From positions 1 to 64,000 of the forward strand of contig WNNJ02000379.1 in assembly GCA_012934845.2 (NCBI GenBank): 64,000 nt of DNA. Direction: 5' to 3'. Below the pieces are notes generated by a model that worked only from the letters and a program-made list of their open reading frames with translations, searched no databases and was not told the origin of the DNA. This stretch comes from Pomphorhynchus laevis. Its lineage: Eukaryota; Acanthocephala; Palaeacanthocephala; Echinorhynchida; Pomphorhynchidae. This document shows positions 31,530-42,883 of this stretch, piece after piece (position 1 is the first letter of the stretch; every line of letters begins with the position of its first letter). The position numbers and the translations under genes are program-made.

Positions 31530-31580
<51 letters not shown>
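31530..31580. repeat. TA microsatellite
   Basis: About 24 TA repeats directly at the left edge of the hammerhead-bearing palindrome. Confidence 0.95.
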
Positions 31581-31584
<4 letters not shown>

Positions 31585-31658
31585 TTGATTCAACCAGGAC
31601 TGTCTATTACACCTATCTGGTTTTCTCTCTATATATAGAGAATTTCATGCTTCTACAC

Positions 31659-31706
31659 TGCAAGACGGCGTACCGTTTCGGCTTTGAGAAGCCTCATCAG
31701 TTGCAG
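31659..31706 (-). ncRNA. Complete hammerhead ribozyme, minus strand
   Basis: Exact reverse-complement counterpart of 32012-32060: stems I, II and III, CTGATGA, GAAA and the C at the cleavage position are all retained. It forms the left arm of a palindrome. Confidence 0.85.
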
Positions 31707-32011
31707 CAATACAGAAGCATGAAATTCTCTATATATAGAGAAAAGCAGATAGGTGTAATAGACAGTCCTGGTTGAATCAAACCTTTTATTTATATATTGG
31801 TCCTGCGAGGATCCCAGGCGGCGGTACTGTTTCCTTTGTAATCTATTATATTGGTCATTTAGTGATCCCGCTGATGTCTATTACACTGAAAAGAATTCAC
31901 TGCATTGCATTGACTTCGAAAGCGCAAGCTACGTCATGCAATTAGCATATAGTGAATTCTTTCTGCTTTAATCTATATATAGTATGTTTTTCATGTGTAT
32001 ACACTGTATTG

Positions 32012-32060
32012 CTGCAACTGATGAGGCTTCTCAAAGCCGAAACGGTACGCCGTCTTGCAG
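32012..32060 (+). ncRNA. Complete type I hammerhead ribozyme
   Basis: Stem I CTGCAA/TTGCAG (32012-32017, 32055-32060, 6 bp); CTGATGA (32018-32024); stem II GGCTT/AAGCC (32025-32029, 32034-32038) with loop CTCA; GAA (32039-32041); stem III ACGG/CCGT (32042-32045, 32050-32053) with a TACG tetraloop; C at 32054 is the predicted cleavage position. All pairs are Watson-Crick and every invariant core base is present. Stem I is open at the ends, so the class is type I, as in Penelope-like elements and retrozymes. Confidence 0.9.
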
Positions 32061-32331
32061 TGTAGAAGCATGAAATTCTCTCTATATAGAGAAAAGCAGA
32101 TAGGTGTAATAGACAGTCCTGGTTGAATAAAACCTTTAATTTATTTATTGGTCCTGCGAGGATCCCAGGCGGCGGTGCTGTTTCCTATGTGCTGTTTCCT
32201 ATATATATATATGTATTGCGAAAAATCGCTTGAAACTGTGGTCCAGGAGCCAAAGCTGGCTACGATTGATTTTTAATCCATATTTGCTGCTAAATAACTG
32301 GACTTCGATCATCAGCTCCATCAGTCTTATG

Positions 32332-32417
32332 TATCACTCCGAGACGCTCCTAACCACCCAGCAGTCATCGTCAGTCAGATGAAGTGGTTAGGATGTGTTT
32401 CGACTGATTTTGTGATA
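32332..32417 (-). ncRNA. Permuted hammerhead-like module, family 3
   Basis: On the minus strand: outer stem TATCAC/GTGATA; CAGTC then GAAAC (32397-32401); stem III arm TCCTAACCAC pairing perfectly with GTGGTTAGGA; stem I TCTGA/TCGGA; CTGACGA box (32368-32374); GACTG pairing with CAGTC as stem II; GCGTC at the cleavage position. The stem sequences differ from the 3660-3744 module, yet the pairing is kept. Confidence 0.55.
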
Positions 32418-32879
32418 ACTGTAAAGATACCAGCAATTCCTCACAGCAATTTATTTTTGGTGTTTGGAGTCACGGTAATTGACTCCAAACATGTTCCGCA
32501 CAGCAATTCAATATGGTAAAGAGCGTAAGCCTACGACAATTAATTAGTGTTGCCGGGTACTCCATCATTACGATGCTTAAGTGATCGTCTAGAACTGACA
32601 TGGTGACTGAAAGTCGTGAATCAAAGTCCAGTCTATCAAGCAACACCATTTAGTATAAATGCCGTATTTCGTAAGAAATCCTGGACCGTTGTATACTCAG
32701 CACATCCGTGCACTACTATTATACATGCCGTATCCATTAAGGATCCAACGAGTGCAGCGACAATTCAGCAACAACCTCTGCCTAGTGTTTAAGGATGGTC
32801 CGCACAGCAATTCGATCTGGTTAAGAGCGTAAGCCTCAGACAATTGAGCAAAGTGTCGGAAACGCCTTCATTCACAATG

Positions 32880-32980
32880 TAAAACAGGCAACTTAAGCGA
32901 CTAGTGGGTACTTTATTCTACTGATGAGTGTTGCCGAGTACTCATCATTTCGATGCTGAAGTGGTCGTCTAGAAGTGACA
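32880..32980 (+). ncRNA. Permuted hammerhead-like module, family 2
   Basis: Stem II GGCAAC (32887-32892) with GTTGCC; stem I TTCTA (32916-32920) with TAGAA (32970-32974); CTGATGA (32921-32927); GGTCGTC with C at 32969. The GAAA box is altered to TTAA here, so this copy is probably inactive, while stems I and II remain perfectly paired. Confidence 0.5.
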
Positions 32981-33020
32981 TGGTGACTGAAAATCGTGAA
33001 TCAAAGTCCAGTCTTACAAG

Positions 33021-36000
33021 CAACACAATTTATATGTTGCTAGTTGCTACACAACCTACTATTGTTTCTAGATATGCTTTAATATACTTCGTAAATGACT
33101 TTTATTTGTAGTGTGCTCAAAATCTAGCCGAACTAAGTTAAATTTGTTAAATATAAATATTATTTAGCTATAACTATAATAATAATTATTTAACTATAAT
33201 ATTATTTAAATATTATTATATTTATAACAAATATTAGCAAAAACAAGATCAATCCGTTCATTTGTTTATCGCAGCTTTTCCTAATTGTTTTGCTGGTGAG
33301 TCAGCTGAAAGTACATCGTTAGAGGTCATGGTGAAAAGCTCATATTAGGCATTCCGTATATTTGGTAATGATTGTATAATAATAAAATAAATAGAGTTAT
33401 GATTAAAATAATAAAATTAAAATACAGTTTCATTTAAACTATATTTATGTTAATTTTAATTTACTAATTTAATGTCATTTTAATTTATTAATTTAAATTA
33501 TAATACATTTCAGTGTTTTCTAAAAATAAAAATATCGAAACTGAAATTTGTAAAACATTTAAAATCAATTGCCTTGTTGTGATTGTAATATTGTATATAT
33601 ATCCTCAAGGTTTATAGATTAAATAGATGAACTTCACAATGCAATCTTAAAAGAATCACGTCGTTTAGTGCAATTGTTAATCATTCTTTCGAGACTAATT
33701 CATTTTGATAGTAATTTTATCGTTTGATTGTGACCTCGTTTTAAGGAAACTTAATGGTTATATTTTACAGATTTAAAAAAAACGATTAAGGTCACTTAAT
33801 AAAACAATTTAATCTACAAACAACCCACAGTTTTATTTTATTTTTAAATTTTATTATAACATTTTTTCTCCTTTTATTGTTGCGTTTTAATTGTAAAATT
33901 ATATTTATTTAATTTTTATTATTTTTGATTATTAATTATTGTTGAATTAACTTGATTCCGCTTAATTGTATAGTAATTTTTATTATGAATATTATATTTT
34001 TATAATTAGTAAGAATTTCTCAAAGTATAAAAATACAAGTTGTACATTTAATTTTAAAACTTCATCTTCGTGCTCATATTCCCTCTGCTAATCAGTTATC
34101 GATAAACCAGTCTTTTATCGGCCTAATTATTATTATTATTCTAATGTACTCATGAAGATTAAAATAAAGCAGTAAAAAACAACTTTTAACAATAAAATTT
34201 TAATTTCTTTATCCGAAAGTAAAAATTAAAATAACTTGTAAATAATAAATAATATTATTTCTTAAAATTCCTCAATAAACATCTTAAAATTCGTATTAAA
34301 TTATTAATTTAAAAGTCTAGGCTTTTTGACGATTATGTTATCAAAATTACAGTCCAATGTATTTTTATTAAGCCTGGTTTACGAGATTTGCTGTGAATAG
34401 AATTGCTTATTATTTATTATGTTCACAGGCAAACCCAACTTAGATAAACTTCTAGCAATCTCATTCATCAAATATTTTACTCTGTATCTGACATAATCTT
34501 CTGTCAGTTAGAGATTCCGTTTAAAGCATTAGGCATTTATCATTTGCGTAGATTATTATTCCGCTAGTGTACATGTCCAAAAGATTTCTTATGATTTATA
34601 GTTGCAGAATATTGACTACAAACAGAACATTTTTAGAATCTCCTTGGATTCCACGAGGCTTCCTTGTAGATCCCCACATTCAAGGCAGAATCATAAGTGA
34701 TACCTAATATTCTCCAATGTTTCCGTATTTGCGATCACAATCGCAGTAATTAAAACTACGTTGATGATTTTTATTGATCCATTTGATATCATCAAAAGCC
34801 GCTGGCATATTTAATGAGTATAATAAAAGCTGAAGAGCTTATCAAACCATAATATTTCAACTAAATGAGTATCTTCCTTTCCTAATTCAATATATGGTCA
34901 CGTTGCTAGCAATAAAACTAATAAAACTGCCATATATGATTTTCAATGATCCACTTGATGGAAGCAGCGCACACAGTCTACAGTAGATGATGTCTTAGAT
35001 TGATTGGATAAGAACCTAAAAATCTTAAAGTGTGGTGTTCTTTTTTAATATGTTAATATGGTAAGGACAGGTTTCGTACTAGTTTGAAACAGTTCATATT
35101 TTATTGTATCTGATAGTTTCTTTTGCATTTCTTGCAGTACAATTCTAATCATTTTTGAACGATACATATAAAGATGTAGATCTCCAGTACAGTAAGATAT
35201 ATTTCCTTATGAAATGTCATAATTCCTTGTTTTTTTTGAACAAGAAAAAACAAATTAACTGATTATCACATTGCATCGCTTTTTAATATTAGCATCGTGT
35301 TTGATCAAATTATAGATGGTCTTTTAACATCGGTACATATATACATCTCCATATATAACTTGGCTTTTTAATATTTTTATTTAAATATAAACAGTCAAAA
35401 TTAGAAATTAAAAGTCAAAATTAGAAATCAGAAAATAATATTTTATTACGTAATTTTGTTTTTGTTTTTTTTTGACCAAAACATATTAATCAGAATACAT
35501 AACCCAAATCGGGCCAAGATACTGCGTGAGAATCGATAAAATCAGAGCGCTTAAAAAATGTTATGGAGTAGAATGAAACTTTGAGATTAATTCGTATAAT
35601 TAAACTATCACGCGTGCAAAAGCACGCTTTGTTAAGCGATGCAAAATCAAGTTTAAATTATAAAATTATCTTTATCCTAACATTAGAATGATCAAAATTT
35701 CTTCAATTAATAAATGATGAAAATCAAAAGACAAACAACAACTAGTCTCAAAGTTTTTGTGCAGATTTCAAAATGTATATTAGTATGACTACATATTAGA
35801 TAAATACAACAAATATCTAATATTTAAATATTTAAATATCTGTTTTGGACGCAATGGCTAAAATCAAGAGGCGAATTAATGCTCACTATGATGCTAATGC
35901 TCTTCAAAATAATATGGACTCAATAAATAGACGGGTATGTGTATACTCCAGTCTAGATAATTGCTATTGTGCAAATGATAATCTATTCCAAAAAAAAGTT

Positions 36001-36863
36001 TATAGATCCTTTCAAATCGTAATGAAACATGCAAATTAATACACAAATCCAATAAGCAGAAACTGACAAATTTAAAACAACACTCGTGTTTCTAAGCTAG
36101 CTTTTATGTCAACTTTTGTTGTAATATCTTTGACTCCATTGGACTATCTTTTTATCCTTATACATACGTAACTTTAGAATAATATATGGTGACATCGTCA
36201 AATCATACATGAAATCTCTCGTAACCAATCCACATATCGCAAGAATATTGTGCTTATGAATATATTATTCGACTAGCTAGTAGAATAGTTCACTTTTCAT
36301 TGACAATTCATCAGAAGTTAGTGGATCTATGTGATTTAAGTCTAAGATGGTATTAAGGGCCTTTTTGTGCCATTTGATACCATCTCGACCTTATGTCTAT
36401 CCACCGTAATTCTAAGCAGCTATGACCAGTTATGGCAAATCTCTTAAACATCATTGAATACTCCTTCAAAACTCAAGATATCAGTTTCACATAAACATTT
36501 CTGAGATTTAATTGCCGTTTGACTGAACTAGCCTGATTCGTGCTTTACATTCTCATTTATGCAAATATGTTATGATTTATTTCTAACATGAATTTTCAAA
36601 CATTTGAAAGAATTACCCAAATTTGAAAAATAAATAATTTGATTCATTTTATTTTCTTTAAAATTAAGATTGTTATGAATATAAGGATTTTTGTTGATCC
36701 TGATTTAAAAAGTTTAATCTTAAAGTAGTATCAATAAAAAATTGAATACCTAATCTTATATTTCGTTAGGTTCTGCTAGCATCATCATAAATAAATAAAT
36801 TTGTATTCTATCTATTTCGCTGATCTTCCTAAAAAATATTAAAAAATATATCGAAATGTTTGA
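33021..36863. other. Long AT-rich stretch, nothing recognised
   Basis: No transposon reading, ribozyme motif or convincing exon over 3.8 kb. One open frame, 35845-36039, contains MAKIKRRINAHYDANALQNN followed by a possible GGTATGTG donor and could be a first exon on the plus strand, but nothing else supports it. Confidence 0.5.
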
Positions 36864-38480
36864 ACTATGATATACTTTTTGCCAGAATTTTGAAAATTAA
36901 ATAGAAAACGGCGTGCTTCATTACATGTAAGTTATTGTTGTGAATTCACTTAAACATATTTTTCAATTGTTGTTGAAAATTTTCAATTGTTTAATTGTAG
37001 TTTATTTTTTAATTGTAATTTATAAATTGTCATATTTATTAATTGTATTTGTGCTCATGACTATTAATCAGTTTAAGATTATTATTTTTACAACTATATT
37101 AGAAACATTATAAAACCTAGGTTCAATAGCATCTAGGTTAATATGTAGTTCTTTTAAATGTACATTCAAACCGCTTTCGGTTTATATGAATAAAATACTT
37201 AAAGTAATTAAAGCACACTTCAAAAAATATTGTAGGATAATCGAAATTAATACTGGTATAAAACACTATTTCAGTATTAATTCTATAAAAGAATTTTTAG
37301 AACAGACGAAAGGAATAAATTTTCAAAATATAAATACATACGATTTTAGTACGCTTTATACAAATCTAGATTTAGTAGATATTAAATATGCATTTAAAAA
37401 ATTAATTAATCTTATATTCGGAAAAAGATATACATATATATGCTATAATAAATATAACGCCTATCTAACAAAAATTAAACCATTAAGTAAATATAAATAT
37501 ATGGATAAAATTGAATTAATAGAATCCTTAAATATTTTGATAAATCAAAATTATTTAAAAGTAGGGACATCTATATTTAGACAAGTAAAAGGTGTTCCAA
37601 TGGGTGGTAATAGTAGCCCAATTATAGCTGACTTGCTTTTAAGCTTTAAAGAATATAAATTTGTTCATAACTGTGTAAAAACTTAATCTAAACAATATAA
37701 ATATATGAAATATATGTTTCGATACATTGATGAGATATGTGTATTTAATTCTAATAATTTTTATTCAATTAGTGAACACATTTATCCAGAAAGCCTTATT
37801 CTTAACAAAACCAATATTAATGATAAAGAAGGTGTATATCTAGATATGAACATTAAATTAACATTAACTAAAACTACTATTTATTTATATCGTAAAGATG
37901 ACATATTTAAATTTACAAGAAACATATTTTTGCATGAGCATTCATGCATACCATATAATATAAAATATAATACATTAAATAATGAAATTTAATAAGAATT
38001 GCATGATAAATAAATAAAAATATATAAATCAACACAATAATATTAAAAATAAATTAAAACTATTAAGCGGGAAATTTTTATGTGTGGATAATAGATAATA
38101 TGCTTTGTATTAGAGTAAGATACACCAGATAATCAAATTTAGTAAGAAGAAATACGTAATTAGCATGCATTTGGCCCCACTGCTAAGCTGGGTATATGAA
38201 TAGGGTCCAAAACATGATAGTATATCAGTTCCTCCTGATGTCCTCTAATCCATATTAGGATACGTCATATATTATTTATAAGTTAATTAATAAAAATCGG
38301 TTTTTATTTTTAATTTGAGTTTTAAATTTTAACTTTATATAATTATAAATAATATAAAATTTCATATAATTATTAATAAATTATTATTTATAATTATTTA
38401 TCTTTATTTTTAATTTATATATAGTTTAAAATACGTAGATTCAGTTAGCTTATTTGATTTATAGCAGCCCATTTTCATCA
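36864..38480 (+). mobile_element. Naiad-type PLE, RT fragment with 3' region (second copy)
   Basis: Near-identical to 10578-12070 and starting at the same point. It encodes TYDFSTLYTNLDLVDIKYAF, KGVPMGGNSSPIIADLLLSF, FRYIDEICVF and LNKTNINDKEGVYLDMNIKL. The catalytic motif C region is altered and the copy carries breaks, so it is not functional. The common left end of the two copies suggests a preferred truncation point or a shared internal deletion that was then copied. Confidence 0.8.
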
Positions 38481-39074
38481 TATGCAAATTTACCATAGAG
38501 CGTATTTACAGAGTTATTCAAATTCTAAATAATTTCATCTCTACACTTTCTGTATTTATTATTCATTAGTGTAGAGAGTGAAATAGATTGAATTACTTGG
38601 CACTGCTGATCAAAAGTGTCAATTGTACATTTTACACTGCGCAGCGAATCAAACGAATAGAGATGTGCTACTTATTAAAACATAAGATAAAAAATAAATA
38701 TGAAACACAATGTAATATAATAACATAAAACCAAAAACAATGAATATAAAATATTAAAAGACATTAGTAAAAGAATTATATAGAATCACGAATACATTAA
38801 TACGATAAATAAATGAAAAATTGCAATTATAGTAAATTGCAATTATATAAAACAACAATTAAATTAATACAAAAACAAATAAGAATTACAATTATAAAGT
38901 GATCTATCCTTGGTGATCCTTTCTAAAACTATTTTCAACTGAAATCACTTGACCCATTTCAAAGTTTATTCAATTGTTATTGCTCAAGAAGTGGTCTTAT
39001 ACTTTCTGTATTATATCCATTCGATAATTTAAAATCAAGAAAATATTGGTACCGAAAGTATAAATAAATTCGAA
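38481..39074. other. AT-rich stretch with one hairpin
   Basis: An imperfect hairpin at about 38530-38595 (TTTCATCTCTACACT with AGTGTAGAGAGTGAAA) is the only structure seen. No gene. Confidence 0.5.
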
Positions 39075-39145
39075 AGTAAGAAGAAATACGTAATTAGCAT
39101 GCATTTGACCCCACTGCTAAGCTGGGTATATGAATAGGGTCCAAA
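39075..39145 (+). repeat. Duplicated piece of Naiad-type terminal region
   Basis: The segment from AGTAAGAAGAAATACGTAAT through AATAGGGTCCAAA duplicates 38141-38210 downstream of the RT copy. Confidence 0.8.
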
Positions 39146-39191
39146 CTAGTCTAAACTAGTTTGAACTTTCTTGGCTACTTAATTAACTACT

Positions 39192-39228
39192 TACAATTGA
39201 AAAAGGCCAAAAAGGCCGAAACGTCTTA
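39192..39228 (+). ncRNA. Degenerate hammerhead-like motif
   Basis: TTGAAAA in place of CUGANGA, one extra A, stem II GGCC/GGCC with an AAAAA loop, then GAAAC and GTC. Two core bases differ (C3 to U and G8 to A), and these two bases pair with each other in the hammerhead fold. The same pair of changes occurs at 57807-57840. Confidence 0.45.
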
Positions 39229-39299
39229 AATCCTCTTTGCACGTTTTGTAACCCATAATTTATGATGGTTGAATATAATGCTGTATCGACTTCCAATCT

Positions 39300-39338
39300 G
39301 GGTCCGCGGTACAATTCGTTGAATTGTACCGCGGACCC
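39300..39338. repeat. Perfect 18-bp palindrome with 3-nt loop
   Basis: GGGTCCGCGGTACAATTC and its exact reverse complement are separated by GTT. GC-rich in an AT-rich setting. Confidence 0.95.
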
Positions 39339-39395
39339 AACATAAGCACATGTTGAAACATAGGCACATGTTGAAACATAGGCACATGTTGAGAT
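39339..39395. repeat. About 20-bp tandem repeat, three copies
   Basis: AACATAGGCACATGTTGA occurs three times with one variant. It directly follows the palindrome. Confidence 0.9.
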
Positions 39396-39641
39396 TGATA
39401 GCAAAGCACCTTAAATAGGAAAAAAGCTTTAATACGTCTTTCCATAGTCTGCTTTTAATTTTATTCAATAAATAACTGGCCATCGTCTAACCTTAAGGCT
39501 TATTAATTGAAATGAATTAAGAAAAAGGGTATTCACAAATTCGCATGAGACTCCATCTAGGCCGTTTTCAGGTATAACTAAGAATATTGATACTTTTATA
39601 GATATCCGATAGTAGATTAAACGGAACGTCGAAGACAATAT

Positions 39642-39668
39642 GCTATATATATATATATATATATATAT
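39642..39668. repeat. TA microsatellite
   Basis: About 13 TA repeats. A flanking block, GAACAATTGTAATATACTCA, recurs at 40239-40258. Confidence 0.9.
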
Positions 39669-40266
39669 GAACAATTGTAATATACTCATTTATTAATTGA
39701 GCTTACTAAAAAATATCATTTTTATTATCAATAGAGTTTATACGGAGCACATATTATAAATATGGGTATTTCAAAAAGTAGCTTTAGCTGTCTTTTAAAA
39801 GCCTTTGTACAACAATAGGATCAAACAAGCATTTTCAAACAAGCATCAAAATAAAGCATCAAATAAAGCATTTTCTCAAATCAAATAAGCATCAAATAAA
39901 GCATTTTCTCAAAAGTAAAGCATGCTCTCAGGAATATTAAAATATTGCTTCAATTCGAAATGGTTAACGAACTCGAAAATAAATTAATTTTAAGAAAACA
40001 TCAAATGTTATTAAAACGATAGGCTCTATGTCAAAAATTACTTTTTGCTAAGCGTAGTGTTACATTATCGTGTGTATTTGAACGTATAATTACCGAGATC
40101 GTGATTGTGATTGTCATGCTTTGGTGAATAGCGAAATTGGAGATTATCAAATGAGAGTCGTCTAAGCAGTTGCTTTTTGGAATAAAATTCCAAAGGAAAT
40201 TGTGTAGGGTACTCATAGAAGACAATATGCCAAAATATGAACAATTGTAATATACTCATTTATTAT

Positions 40267-41442
40267 TGTGACGGAGGAGGAAGAAAAGCCGTAATTATAA
40301 CGAAGGCGATAAATGAGGATGGAGTGGTCGATGATGTCGAAGGCGGATGAAAGGTCGAAGGAGCTGAGAACATTATATAAAGCCTTGTCATGAGAAATAT
40401 GTAGGTCGTTGTAAACTTTCATGCAAGCAATTTCTGTGGAATGATTAGAGCGGAAAGCGGATAGGAAAGGAGGGTACAGATTGGATGAGGAGAGATAAGC
40501 GTTGATATATATTAAGATAAGGTGCTCTAAGAGCTTGGAAAGAGTAGGGAGTGGTGAAATCGGGCGATAGCAGAAGGAAGTGAGGAATCGAGCGATTGTT
40601 TCTTAAGGAGGGTCCCAACGATTGCTGATTTCCAGTGTGATGAAAAGATACGACTGCGGATGGACGAGTTAAACAAGGTTGTGAGAAAAGGGGATATCGA
40701 TGAGCATATGGATTTAAGTATGTGGGTAGGCAAGGGATCAGCAGGTGAGGTTTTGTTGGGCAAAGACATGAGAACAGATGAGACTTCGGAAGGTGAGACA
40801 GAGAGAAGATGAAAAAGTTCCGGAAGGATGAGGCTAGGCGTGGCAGAGTGGGATAGGATGCATACCGGGGTGTGAGAGAGCAACATTGATACTTTAGTCT
40901 GGAGAAATTACGAATAATCATGGGGATTGATGTTGCAAGGCAAATAAGAGCGAGAAAGGATAGAGTTAAAAGTATGCCAGTGAGACTTAGAGTTTAATGA
41001 AGTGTTGACTTTATACTGCCATAAGGAGTTGTATTTGGTGCGTAATAGGTGGAGATGAGACCGGCAAAGAGCAATATAGGAATCACGGAGAGACGGAGTG
41101 AGAGCAAATATCACGTCTGAGATAGCGGTGATAGACACGAAAAGCATGACGGAGTCAACGCTTTGAGAGTAGGCATTGGATGTCAAACCATAGGGCACGG
41201 TGCAAGGGACGGTGATGTTGAGGCTTGAAGGGCAAGATAAGATCGAGAGTGAATGTGAGTTCAGAGTCGAAAATAAAGGCAAGATCGTGAAGAGAGGATG
41301 ATGCTATTGTGTTAGAAGATAGAGACGATTTAAGTAAGGCGGAGCTTTGAAGGGGGAGGTCAAGTTTTCTCCAAGGGCGACATAGGATGGACGGTGTGTG
41401 AGACGGGGAGTGGTTGGATGTGAGATCAAGGGTGACAATGTG
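40267..41442 (-). mobile_element. L2/CR1-like LINE fragment (LINE-L2c)
   Basis: On the minus strand: linker and pre-RT region (40445-41282, with SLPNKTSPADPLPTHILKS), then RT motif A LSSFDLSSAFDIIDHSILIY (40213-40422). Both ends are truncated and the frame is broken. It lies between a short duplicated segment and a plus-strand LINE that begins at 41445. Confidence 0.8.
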
Positions 41443-41444
41443 TG

Positions 41445-42870
41445 TTCATTGATTTTTCAAAGGCATTTGACACTGTGAATAGAGCATTACTTTTGAATAA
41501 ACTATAAAATCAAGCGAACGTAAATGGGCGATTCCTAGCATTACTCCAAGATTTAGTACAGCCAAATGTATTACGGATATTGGATGGCATTAATTATTCG
41601 GATAAGTTTGAAGCAGGTAGATGCGTGCTAAAGGGGGATCCGCTGAGTTTGCTACTTTTGTCCTTATTTCTTATGGACTTGCCCGAATGTTTACGGAAGA
41701 ATAATGTAGATTTTGTGCCCCTTCTTTATGCCGATAATTTGGCAATTCTTTGCCAAATTATATTCCACACAACTGGGCTCGATTCATTATCCAATTTCGG
41801 TTTAGCTAACGAGCTTAATGTTAATATTTCTAAATCAAAAGTAGTCAAGTTTCGAAAAGGAGGCCCCTTACGTCGTATTGATTCTCTTATTTTTAACGGT
41901 TATTCCTTGGAGTTTTCCTCGCCATATACATACCTTGGTGTTCTGTTGACTTCACGATGGTCATTCAACAACCATTTGCAAAAGAAATGCATAAAAATTG
42001 TTCGAGCGACAGCAGCAATCCAGAAAATAGGATAGCTTTCCTTTCAAGGAGCTATTCATTACTTTCAAATCATGTTGCTTCCAATGATTCAGTATGGTCT
42101 AGTATGTTTCTGAGATTTGTCGGCGTTTAATTTTAATCAAATAGATAACTGTCAGTGGAGATTCGTCAAGAGATCAGTTGGAGGGTCCCCAGAAACTTCA
42201 TCAACCGCAGAAGCAGCGTTATGCAATCTGCCATGTCTCTCGTTGTATCTAACTAAACAGCTTAATGTTCCCGAAACTGATGCGTTTGTTGAGAATCTTA
42301 GAAAATTCCAAGCAAAGACAGCAAAACTGGATTCAGAGTTATACTCCACTCCGACCTTTACCCAGAAAGCGTGGATGAGTCCTTATTCTGTGAAGCAGCC
42401 ATTAATCTGGAGAGCATCCTTAGATGGTTACCATCCGAAGTTTTGTACTAATAAGCTGCATTTTCATGTTCGTAACAGTGCATATAGGTGCATCCTTTGC
42501 AAGAAACTATCTTCTTCTCTGCTTAATGTCTTAACGTGCCCACTGTTGTCAGGGGTTGACTAGAGAGGGTGGACCGTATGATTAGAATAGAGCTTACGCA
42601 TAACGTACACACCGCCCATCATATTTCAACGAATAACATCAACATTCCTTCATAAAGCAGATTATGTTCAAATTAACTCGATTTTCTAATTTGGTATATT
42701 TTCAATCGTATGTCCTAAAGCTGAAAAACGCCGGTTATATTTCAGCGAAGATCACCAACTTTCATTCATCAAGCAGTTTATGTTCAAATTAATTCGATTT
42801 TCTGATTTATTTTTATATTTTTAATTTTGTAATTCCCCAAGCTGAAAAGCGCAGTGGGTATAATAAATTC
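41445..42870 (+). mobile_element. LINE fragment: RT and C-terminal region (LINE-X1)
   Basis: Begins inside RT motif A (FSKAFDTVNRALLLNKL), continues through CVLKGDPLSLLLLSLFLMDL PE (motif B) and LYADNLAIL (motif C, YADN instead of YADD), then PYTYLGVLLTSRWSFNNHLQ. A later open stretch (42117-42563) holds a post-RT region ending in a Cys pair, RCILCKK. The 3' tail (42580-42870) contains a duplicated block of about 110 bp. It is 5'-truncated and has at least one frameshift. Clade uncertain. A related fragment is at 61415-62030. Confidence 0.75.
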
Positions 42871-42883
42871 TCTGCATTGTTAT

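Larger units (their letters stand above)
31581..32215. mobile_element. Hammerhead-bearing terminal repeats (PLE or retrozyme)
   Basis: A unit consisting of a hammerhead, then GTAGAAGCATGAAATTCTC, then GATAGGTGTAATAGACAGTC, then TATTGGTCCTGCGAGGATCC occurs in plus orientation at 32012-32200. A plus copy lacking the hammerhead start is at 31706-31835, and an inverted copy is at 31581-31706. The inverted and adjacent plus copies make a palindrome centred near 31703. There is no protein-coding content. This is the layout of PLE terminal repeats or of a retrozyme. Confidence 0.75.
32215..33020. repeat. Cluster of permuted hammerhead-like repeats
   Basis: Three partly overlapping copies: a family-3 module on the minus strand (32332-32417), a truncated family-2 piece (about 32515-32660) and a family-2 module on the plus strand (about 32870-33010). 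Text shared with 20530-21310 includes GTTGCCGAGTACTC and CGTCTAGAAGTGACATGG. No protein is encoded. Confidence 0.7.

Noticed and set aside
38530-38595. Hairpin as a microRNA precursor
   Set aside because: Imperfect and short with AT-rich loops. No support beyond pairing, so left as a simple inverted repeat.
39183-39483. Minus-strand Cys-containing proteins (repeated TCAYVS or CLCFNM)
   Set aside because: These are translations of the 20-bp tandem repeat in three frames.
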